Shown in pieces: positions 46,762-56,538 of a DNA stretch of 64,000 nt. The notes under the pieces are model-generated. The model searched no databases. It was not told where the DNA came from and saw only the letters and a list, made by a program, of their open reading frames with translations. How positions within the stretch are numbered: position 1 is the first letter of the stretch; every line of letters begins with the position of its first letter. The stretch is from Paramarasmius palmivorus (Eukaryota; Basidiomycota; Agaricomycetes; Agaricales; Marasmiaceae), in contig JAYKXP010000059.1 of the NCBI GenBank assembly GCA_037176845.1, forward strand, positions 124,001 to 188,000, written 5' to 3'. The translations under genes were made by a program, and so were the position numbers.

Positions 46762-47528
46762 CCTTTTGTACAAGTGTAAATGTCATATTTACCGCTATAT
46801 TACATTCTGTCATTCTGGAGTTGTTTAATTGGCTTGTGAGAGTAGGTTGAACTAGTGAGAGCTAAAACAAGTCCAGGCGAGTGCGTTTCTTTTGGGAGGA
46901 TGAAGGTATGGCTTTTTCTGGAAGTGAAGGTTATGTGGAAGCACCATTGAAGCAGCAGAATGGCGACGTTGATCGTGGAGCAGGAGTTGCAATACGACAG
47001 CGTATCTGTGGAAAGTCTCTGTAGACCAGCGTTCATGGTTCGCTTTGATGAGATCAAAAGGAACGAAAAATAGAACAACGCCGGAAGGAAGTGACTACCC
47101 TTTATCGGATAGGGCATCCCAAGCCACGAGTTTAGTACGTAAGAGTAAAAACATTATTTCTAAGCTTAAAGCGATGACGAGCAACTCCCCTAACCCAATG
47201 CGAGCATAGCGCTGAAGAAGATGTTGTTATAAGATGCAGAGGGCATCAGTGAAATCTGAGACTTGTACTGGGACATGGTCCCGGCCACGGCGGACCGAGA
47301 TCCGAGATAGTAATCACAATGTCAAGGGGATTTTCACACGAGTAACACTGACGTCTACGCTTCTTTCTCGCATACATACTTGAACGGGTGCGAAAGTCAA
47401 TCTCGTTATATACGGGTTACTAAAACAGTTCCAGGCAGTCACAATGATTGTAGAATACGTAGGTGAGATGTAAGATCTCCCAAGATATGAACACGCTCCT
47501 CTTCCCTCCAGTTCCGCTATTCCTCTGC
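46762..47528. other. Intergenic between converging genes
   Basis: This gap lies between the 3' ends of the zinc-finger-like gene (+) and the F-box gene (-). A 105-codon minus frame (47117-46800) is open but shows no motif. I see no other feature. Confidence 0.35.
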
Positions 47529-49233
47529 TCAAAGCCACATATTAGGATGACCGATCAAATCACAGAAAGCATACCCTTCCATGAACTTCACTGCTGGTCG
47601 GCTGTTGATGAACAACGCGATCTCTCTCGGGATGTTTATATCGGCTTCCTCCTGATCTATCAAAATCCGGAAGAATTGAAGGTGTTTCCAGAATTGGTAT
47701 TCACCGGAAGGATCCCGCAAAGTGAGCTTTCCGAGCAGAGGTACCACTTGGCGAATGTCGACCTGGCACCACCTCGTCAACGGCGTCACTGAAAGCAGCG
47801 CCTCCAACCAGTGCGCTTCTGATGTATGAAGAGAGACGTGCAAAAACAGTAACGGACATTGAGATCGGCATAGGAAGAGTGTAACATCTGACAAGCACGG
47901 TCCTGAGGCTTCCGCCAGCAGATGGGTTAGCTTTGGTGCGCGTAATTTGTCGAGGAGAGGTGGGTGGTACAGGATCCCTGTGCGATACTCGCATTTGATA
48001 GTGAGTACCATCAAATTTGGCAGCGTGAATACTGTTCTGTCTCTGGGTGTAGATGGAAAGTTGATGGGCGGCAAGTTTATGGCGCTTTCGGAAGATGAAA
48101 AAATGCCTAGTCGTTCCAAGTTCTCCCCTATGACTCGGAGGCAAAACTCGATACCGTCTAGGTCTTCCCACTTGTATCCCGGTGGCAGAACAATGCTAAG
48201 CCATCGAATTAGAGGGGTGTTCTCTGTTAAGAACGAGCGCAAAGGTTCCAAGTCGACACCGTTCTCGCCGAATGCAATTTCCGCGGTGGGTGGGACATTG
48301 AGGTAAGGAAGAACAAGTACTCGATTCGCGTTGTATCCACCAATGCGAAGGTACTGCAGTCGCGGGAGGACAACACTTCGTCTAGAATTATATGAGGGAG
48401 AACCGCCCTGAGGGATCAACAAGGCGAGAATGTGAAGAAATGTGATATTGGTACAGCTTCGGAGCATGAAGAGAAAGTCTGCGTCCAAAACGAAATGCAT
48501 TGACAGTTCGGTGATGCAGGAAAGCCTAGTTCTGAATAGGCTGCGGAGTGTTGAATGGATGAGAGGAAGGTCAGTGGGTCCACCGCTAGTGCGGCCGTGC
48601 CATTCCACTGTGCGGAGCTGGTTGGAAGTAGAAAGGGAGTGAAAAATGTTGTTCGCGAGCCATTGTGGCACAACGTAGGGGAAAAGAGCTTTGAACCGGC
48701 GAAGAGTAGGAAGTGTTTGGATGGTTGCAAAGAAGAGCCCTGGTAAGTCGTTGGGTCCACTGAACGACAGCGATAAAACTTTCCAACGGAACTTCGCCGA
48801 TACCAGTGCTTCCACTGCTGGAAAATTTTGACATCTCGCTCTTGGGGGCAGATAAATGCGAATATTTTCCAGGTTTATGTGAAGGGGGGCTTTGCCTGAT
48901 CTGTCGAGCTGCAATTTAACGAATCGCAAGCAAAAGACGTCCACATCGGAGATGTTGATGTAGGCCCACAAGCCCACCGCAGATCTAACCACTCCGTACC
49001 ATCTACTGCATACCAGCTGCAGGATCAACAGCACAGGCATCTTCTTTGTTTTCGATGTTGAAGTCTTTGCTGCGAATTTCCAGATGCGAATCCACACATC
49101 TAGCGGAATGCGTTTGGAGAGGTGGGTTTGCTAATGAACGTATAGGTCTCATTGACTATCGTGGCGTGGAGTACAGAGTCTGTCTACTTACCATGTCTCT
49201 GCGCTTCGTTAAAGTCAAGGTGGAAAGGGCCAT
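47529..49233 (-). CDS. F-box/LRR-type protein, intact
   Basis: Two exons (49233-49192 and 49130-47529) join in frame to 547 residues. The start MALSTLTLTKRRDM leads into QTHLSKRIPLDVWIRIWKFA and LLILQLVCSRWYGVVRSAVG, the F-box-like region of Agaricomycete proteins. LWAYINISD follows, the usual segment after it. The rest is a series of imperfect leucine-rich repeats, for example SFSGPNDLPGLFFATIQTLP, LPRLQYLRIGGYNANRVLVL and FTLPNLMVLTIKCEYRTGIL. F-box proteins bind Skp1 and choose substrates for SCF ubiquitin ligases; the LRR part would bind the substrate. Such genes are greatly expanded in mushrooms and their targets are mostly unknown. No break is seen. Confidence 0.8.
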
Positions 49234-49666
49234 GGTTGAAGATTCGAGGCGTGGGATCTTAGCCACATAATGTTCCTCATTCACACGACGATGATCCCCG
49301 TGTTGACTTATCCATTCAGTGAGTAGATTTGTATACAAAATTGGGTTGTCAAATGACTACGGGGTTATTTACACCAGCCAGTAATTACACAGACACGCCA
49401 ATATGCGTGTAGAAATCGATGTACGCAATGTTAGTACAAAATATCACCGAGTCGACTCATACTGCTCGTAAATGAAAGCCGATAGATGCCCTTCAAAAAC
49501 GAGTATGCGGCCAGAGAATTCATTCGCTATATGAACGATGATTCAGCATGCTGAAATGCAAGAAGAAATCACTGACGACCTACCGTTGTTTGGACCCCAA
49601 GTTGCAGCCTTCGCCGTCTTCCACAAGACGCTGAACTAAACAATATTTTCTGAGCAAGGTATGACT
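49234..49666. other. Intergenic, F-box promoter side to PUF gene 3' end
   Basis: No gene seen. It should hold the F-box promoter and the 3' end of the first PUF gene. Confidence 0.35.
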
Positions 49667-52284
49667 TCAAGAAACGGCAGACTTATTACTCATGAAGAGC
49701 CGCTTGTCAGCAATCTTTGGACGCCCAGGACCGAGTAAGACATTATCCCGTACGCTTGCCATCAGTCGATTTTTTTGTTCACCGACTGCCAGTCCGAGGG
49801 CACGTTGGAGGACATAGTCTAATGTCGAAACTGCTCAGTATGACCAGCTCCGGATGAAGAGAAATGTCAACGTACTACCAAAATGATGATTTGCCAAGAT
49901 GTATGCGGGTGTTTCCTCAGGAGATCCGGAAGAAATCAAAAGCTCATCGATGAGTTGCGCCCTTGTAACACCATCTGTTAGTGCCAGTGCTTTCTCACAG
50001 ACATTGGAACCATGTTTATTGCAAGACAGCCGAACAAACTGGCCTCGCATCTTTGAGATGAGCGCAGAAGTATCTTCTTGGTTTCCACGCTCTAGGATGT
50101 ACTGCATGACATAGTTCTAATGAAGAACGATTCATTAGAGGTATATCTTTCGCAGTGGAAGTGATAACGTACGCCATATTGGTCTGTGATTAAGGATTCG
50201 GCATTTCCGTCGAGTTGTGTGAGAAGCGGAAGTATCATTTGACGGGGGATGTGTTGTATACACCTTTGGATGATATGGCATCCATAACGGTCGGTTGCAA
50301 GGTCTTGTGTTGACGCTATTATGCTATCAACAAAGCTGAGATGTTCTGGCTGTACTCGCTCGATAATTCGTTCAATGACCTAAAGCAGAGTCAATTGCGA
50401 ACGTTCAAATGACGAATTTTTGAATACACACGAAGTGGGCCTGAGGATGTCGTACACAGTAATCCATATGAGGTTCAAGCTCGTTTAGAAAAGCGAGCTG
50501 TTGATTGGGAAGGACATGCTCGAACGCCTTTCATCGCGTCATTAGCGCATTAGCATCAGCGATACCATCAAAGCCCATGAAGCCCACCTTTTGTACTACC
50601 CTACATCCATGTGGATGAATACTCAAAGCGAGGATACTACCTTCCATGGTTGCCGCAAGTCTGATTTTTTGTGACTGAGTGCCTTGTTCATATAACTTTT
50701 GCATGACCTAAGAAGCAGCTTTTGTCAGAATAGTATAATCCTGTTGAGCGTTGTGCTCACATAGTTCCCTATCTCATCGTACATCAGATGAAGAGCTACA
50801 CTCGGCACCAACTCATCAAAAATAGCTCGTTTCTCGTCTCCTGTTGAAACAGTCACTTTCTCTTGTATGAGGCGTGAGCCGTATTTATCACAACTAAATT
50901 CAGCAATGTGGCCGATAAGGTCCTGCATTCATACGGTGATTCAGCATTCCATCATCGCACCAGTTCAATTGGACGTACCTTCAGTGACCAATTCTCTGGA
51001 GATCTACGTGAATAGAATAATTCCAACTGTGAACTTCGCGACCGGACGATTTCGTCGACGATTCGGTTGGTCGGAGTTACAGGGGGGTTAGGACGGTTTT
51101 GCTGAGGAAGATCACGATGTTGGTTCGGTTCCCGATGGGGCATGGTTGAAGCGAAGCTCTCTGGGGGGCAAGGAAATGCAGCTGGATACTGTCTCTCGGT
51201 CAGTGGGGGCTTAATTCAAAGACAACGCTTAGTCTGATGCACCTGTGTGTTTGCTTGCGGAATAAAATTATTTGGAGGCGGTGCAAGTGGGTGCCAGGAG
51301 ATGCTCGCCGGGTGTTGTGGTGGTGGAAGCATATGCGAATAATCTGCGACAGGCATCATATTGTGGTATGGCCAGTGAAGCGCATGATGCATCGGAACCA
51401 TCTGTAAAGGCAGCATAGGGAACCTTCCATGCAGCGTCGACGCGACAGGCATTTGGCCCATGATTCCATTGCCAATATACCAAGATGGATCCGGAATTGT
51501 TGGTATATTGGTCATTGACGTGTAAGTACTTGGGGGAAATCTGTTCTCCATGCCGGCGGGTACTGGTTGTAGGTTTCCTTGTACACTACCGCCGGGACCT
51601 GAACTCGAGACCGGATTGCTGCTGGCGATGTTGGGATGCATGATCTGCGGCTGTGTGTGTAGCCGCCAGCTGTCGTAGTGGTCATTGTTTCTGCAAATGT
51701 TGAAGGATTGGGGATTTGGGTCAGGCATGGTGTTGATCCCCGTTTCGGATGCTTGAATAGGTCCAGGACAGTCGGCGACAACTGGAGGAAAGAGTTGGCG
51801 GTGAGACCGAAGATGAGACTGAGTGTTTGGTGCCGCATATGTAGCAGATGAAGAGTTACTATGCGAACCGCCCTGCGGGAAAAGTTACCATCTGCCTGAC
51901 AGCATGAAGATATAAGATTGCTTTACATTGATATTATCTGACTTCTCAAATAAGTTCCCTGCAGTGAAAAAACCTAAACCTCTTGACTTACTAGTGTGGC
52001 GTTTCCGGGATTCTGAATCCTGATGGCTGGATCCACATTACCAGCATTAAACTGGATGTCAGTAGCGACCCGGGAGACCTGGCATTGGGACAGTGGCGTT
52101 GTTGAACTCGTCAAGTTTTCGGTGAGATTTTCAGTACCAGGTGGGTACGGCCGCGACGCATGCATCTGCATAGATATGGAACGTGATTAGTATTACTATT
52201 TTTGTGAAAGATTGAAGGACTAACGCGCTGAGGAATATTGGGGGCCGAGAGGTCGTTTTGGAAGGTCGGATTGTTATAAAACAT
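49667..52284 (-). CDS. Pumilio-family (PUF) RNA-binding protein, first copy
   Basis: About ten exons join in frame to a protein of about 670 residues. The start MFYNNPTFQNDLSAPNIPQR opens a disordered N-terminal half rich in Pro, Asn, Ser and Met-His. The C-terminal half holds eight PUF repeats. Base-reading residues by repeat are: 1 IAEFSCDKYGSRLIQ (S,R,Q); 2 GNYVMQ (N,Y,Q); 3 IHPHGCRVVQ (C,R,Q); 4 RHPQAHFVIER (H,F,E); 5 TDRYGCHIIQR (C,H,Q); 6 DQYGNYVMQ (N,Y,Q); 7 NKHGSNVCEK (S,N,E); 8 HHFGNYVLQR (N,Y,Q). Seven repeats read as usual or nearly so, and repeat 4 does not. PUF proteins bind UGUA-type motifs in 3' UTRs and repress or localise mRNAs in the cytoplasm. The gene has no breaks. A sister PUF gene lies at 56.5-59.2 kb on the same strand. 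Confidence 0.9.
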
Positions 52285-53238
52285 ATAGATTTGTTGGAGA
52301 TAGTATTCCAGACTCGGAAAGGCTAACGAATACAAAATGGCAGCTTGACGTGGCGCAGGTCACGGTCTATGCTGTTGTGATTTCCTGGCAAAGAATCATA
52401 AACTCCATATTTTTTTTCTTTGACCAATAACACGACTTACCAAGGGCGAATACTGAAAGGTGATTTATTGACACTCCACCGTGGGCGGCGGTGGCGAGTA
52501 GTCCAGCGTAGTCGTGGTCGTTACGAGATCACAAACATGCTATGATTATTATAGTCAGCTATATTCAAGCAAAGTCAGTCAAGTTGCAGCACTCACAACC
52601 AAATTTCTATTGAGAAACTCAAATGGAAGGCCTGCAGACGGGAGGTGTATTAGTGCAAGAGGAATCGGAAGCGCGTGAGAAAACAAGGACATGTGCAGTG
52701 ATGGTTCATTTCAATTGTGAATCACTTCGCGTGCCAGATTTAAGTAGGTTGATCTCGACCTTGATGCCATTCTCAATCCAAAGCTCAAGTTGTGCATGTT
52801 TGGTGGAGCCTTTCTCTCGGTCTGCTGCTTTCCCGGCTAGGTAAGAAGCTCCTTCGCAGTAGGATCGCTATACCTGGTATCAAAGATTCAGAAACAGTGA
52901 TGGAAGTTCCGGGCAGGTGAGAACAGAGCCCACTGCACTGCTTGCAGCCTCGGTGTATCTATTACGCTAGTATTGAGGTTGTGGAATGTGATGACGCTAC
53001 GGACTACAGTGGCTTTTCCAGGTAGCGATATGCTTCATGTTCCATATCCTCTTTTGTCCCATTTAAGTGAGGAAGTTAGCTCTTGACTTCGTTGAGAAGA
53101 GGGATCCAGTGTGCGCTCGCCCTGGCCGGTTGACCGCTTATTACGTGTTTGGAACACGTGGGATAACAGAATGTTCTAGAATATTTCACCGAAGGAAGTC
53201 ATGGCTCGTGGCGCATTTCTTTCTTTCAATTCACTCCA
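52285..53238. other. PUF gene upstream region, with possible minus-strand exons
   Basis: On minus, two stretches look coding. Around 52860-52690 one reads GASYLAGKAADREKGSTKHA and NGIKVEINLLKSG. Around 52560-52440 another reads DHDYAGLLATAAHGGVSIN and runs into a GTAAGT donor. They could be exons of a small unidentified gene or part of the PUF gene's 5' end. I do not recognise a family. Promoters of the first PUF gene (-) and the DUF6534-type gene (+) should also lie here. Confidence 0.3.
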
Positions 53239-55253
53239 ATGGCTGAATTGTCTCAACAGCTCCCTTCGTTTCATTCCTCTGTGCGTAGAATCTTGAAGGG
53301 CCCAGGATTCTTCGTTGATTCAAAGAGTTTGTTGTTTCTTTAGCTCGGCGTGTTGTTCACTGCAACAATCCTGGCTACTGCGTAGGTTTGATGCTAACTC
53401 ATAGGTTACTCTCGCTGATGAGGTTTCACTTAGCCTGTGGGGCATTGACTGTCTGCAGGCCAACATCTACATCAAGGTAGACGATATAGCACTGCCAGAT
53501 CGTTGCTGAATTTTGTTCAATAGACATACTGGCGCCAAGACCCATGGGGCTCTAAATTACCAGTGAGTGCTGCGACCTCAACTCCAACTCCCAAGTTCCT
53601 GATGACATTTGTCACCACAGGTTATCTTAGTCTTGTAAGTTGCATCTTCGGAGGAGTTTTGCGAATCTCAGCTTACCTTTTTGCCTCTAAGCTTTCTCGA
53701 TACTGCCCATCAGGTTTTCCTTTCCCATTGGCTCTACTCTCTTGTGATCAGCAACTTCGCAAATCCGTCCTTCCTTACGCGTGTCGTTTGGTGAGCCTAT
53801 GTTATTCGTTCAAGAGTCAGCAAAGATTGATGTATGATTTCAGGAGTCAACTGGTCAGTGGCGTGTGTTAATATGTGTTCGTATCATATAACGTTTACTT
53901 GTCTGCAGTTGATCGTTCTGTTCAATGCAAGTATTGGGTTGACTACAAAACATTTGAAGTGGTGCTTACGTTCTCGCAGGCCATGATTGCGATTTTTGCT
54001 CAACTGTACGCAGCCAGTCCCGCATTTTTTATACTCCTCGCTAACTTCACTCTTACAGCACGCTTTTGCGATGTTTCTATCGCGGTGGGTTTGTGTCTCC
54101 AAGGTATCACGGTGAATTTTTGATGTTTTATCAATAATTTGCAGCGACACAGGTGAAGTACCGCACAATCACATTTTTGGTAGTAAGGCAACCCCTAGTA
54201 ATTGACGTGATTGTAGTCGACTGACTTGGATATTTTCCCCAGTTGCCAGTCTTGGGCTCGACTATCGTCACAACTCTAGGTTCGTACTTGAACTCACTGC
54301 GGGTGTAGTAGCTGAAAATTTTGGGCAGTATATTTTGTTCGGTCGTGAGTATTCAAGTTATTCTTGTGCTGTATTCTTTAACTCTCGATATGCAGGTGGT
54401 CAATGAAGACGATCGAGGATCTAAATAGTCTCCGAGTAAGCCAACTTCGCAATTCACTCGATCTAGACCTCGCCTAATCCACCGCTGCATTGAGATCCTT
54501 TTGAGAGTCGTTAGTGGGCTGACGGTAGGAAGCAACGTGGTCACAGCTATTACTGTCTCTGGGTATCTTTGGGTCGAATATTCATTCCTTGCTGGTGAAA
54601 GGTGCGTTCCTGAAGACTTGTGTGTAATCAAACACTAACTACAACTTTGTGTTTACCACCAGAAGCCGAGCTGAATTTGTGAACAAATTAGCGATTTTTT
54701 GCATCAGTTCCGGTATCTTTACGTCGTACGTCAATTTGCCGCTGGGATACAATCATGTTGGCCAAACGCCTCTTTCGTTATTCAGTGCCTGTGCTGCTGT
54801 GGGATTTATTGCGGTATGTTTCTTTTCAATTGTAGAGTCAAAATGTCGGGTATTGATTACTGCAAAGTTATTGGCGGCTCCAGACACTTTCGTGCACACC
54901 GGCTTTCTTTGTGTGTTAGCTCGATGTGAGTGTTTTGATGTTCATTTGTTAGTAAACTACCATTAACGGTATATTTTTCTAGTCTACACTAGCTCTTTCT
55001 TCTCTACGTGAGTTTCACGCTTGGAATTGCCATGCTGCAAATGCTTACGCCACTATGCTTTGCTCCAAGTGTTATCAACTTTGGTAGGCAACGTCCAGCT
55101 GCAGCCAGAGTGGTCCCCGACTTCGTCAAGTCTACCAGTCTGCAATTTGCGCCGATGGTATCCGGTAGCAGTGTTACTGGTAGCGTGTCGGCCTTGGCTG
55201 GTCGCAAAAACAACCAACCGGTTAACGAAGGGCCACATGTATCGGAACTATAG
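53239..55253 (+). CDS. DUF6534-type multi-pass membrane protein
   Basis: The start MAELSQQLPSFHSS joins to LGVLFTATILATALWGIDCL, then QANIYIKTYWRQDPWGSKLP. This LGxLF...Gxx(C)xQxxIY...DPWxxK pattern is the hallmark of Agaricomycete DUF6534 proteins. HWLYSLVISNFANPSFLTRV follows as the expected next segment. Later come AMIAIFAQ, FVNKLAIFCISSGIFTS, ACAAVGFIAV and a C-terminal cytoplasmic tail after FGRQRPAAARVVPDFVKS. Seven membrane helices are expected, spread over many short exons. The exons in the middle (about 53880-54640) are hard to splice by eye, so I cannot exclude a break there. The family is expanded in mushrooms, and its role is unknown. The gene sits between the two PUF genes on the opposite strand. 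Confidence 0.7.
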
Positions 55254-56538
55254 AGTCTTTCAACGTTTGACTTTTGACCTTGTTCTTGCTTTCGGACTTC
55301 ATTGTTGCACTTCCTTTTACCTCACTTTAGTCGCTCTTTTCTACTGCTGGCCACAGTGCCCTGACACCCCTTTGAATCAAGCATTGCGATGTACTTAAAT
55401 CTTCTGAGAGCGTAGCTACGCTCTGTCCATTAATTCAGTTTCTGCAAGTGCTCTTATCTGGATCCACTAAAGTTTCAACTGCACGAACGATTTGAGTTTG
55501 CGTCTGGCGCCTATAGATAGCGCCCGCTGGCACTACCGCTGGCTTCGGCTATCTCCGAGTCAGTGTGAGTTTTCACGCTCGACTGACAGCTCTTCGAACA
55601 CAACTTGTTCATTTCTTCATTCCTTTTGTTTAGATCAAGTCGATACCAACTGAGGTAAGTACATTATTGGTTAGTATTACTGGGACATTTCTGACTCCGC
55701 TTTTTCTCGTGATTTTCAGTTTGCTGAAATTCCAGCATGACGTGTCAGGCGAATTTGCCTTCTTTCTTCTCAAATACCATCTTTCCCTCTCTGGCCCTTT
55801 TACTGGAAGAAGGCCCGTGCTACTATTATCGGTCTCCTACCCCTCAACTCATATCGTGTTTGTCAATAACACTCCTAGGACGACTAGATGTAATAGATGG
55901 TTGAGAACAGTTGCGCTGGTGAGTCTTGTGTTGTCGCGTCATATTCATGCTACTCACTTCCAACTGTATACCTTGCAGATACCACTCTCGCTCCACAAAT
56001 CCACCTTAAGAAGCCTCGCGATAAAAAAGAGACCTGAAGCACATTCATCAAGCGTGCGTGGTATGGAGAGAGGCACTGTACAGGGGAGACTCGATGCATT
56101 GTGAGCTTGTGAACTCACTGTAGGCGTAGTATGATTTCCTGGAAATAGAATATTTGCCCCAATTTGCCCTACCGCAGTCAATTTCACCACAAAACTACCT
56201 TCCTCAACGCAACCTTTTGGCCGAAGTCAAAGCTCAGCCATTCCTAGCAATTATCACGAAGATTGCTCGGGACTGCTCTCACTTGCTCCAAGCAGACCGA
56301 GTTTCCAACTGACTTGACCGCCGCATTTCATTTGCAAAGTAACAGAGTCCTTTCATCGACTGCGCATTATAATACAGCAGCAAACTACATCGCTGCGCAA
56401 GAGTTAATGACACATTGCAAGAATACTAGGTCCAATATCGGAGAACGGATCATATCTCAGTGAAGGATTCAATAAGTCGTTTTACTATAGCGGGTCCCAT
56501 GAGATCAACACTGGTCATGCAATTAGGATAGTTGAATA
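55254..56538. other. Intergenic, DUF6534-type gene to second PUF 3' end
   Basis: A 145-codon plus frame (55667-56104) ends with a Lys/Arg/Ser-rich tail but has no recognisable domain. I see no other gene. Confidence 0.3.

Noticed and set aside
49860..49890. Asp instead of Asn in repeat 8 of the first PUF protein (and likewise of the second)
   Set aside because: It came from choosing a donor a few bases too early. The better donors (GTACGT and GTAAGT) restore GNYVLQ in both proteins.
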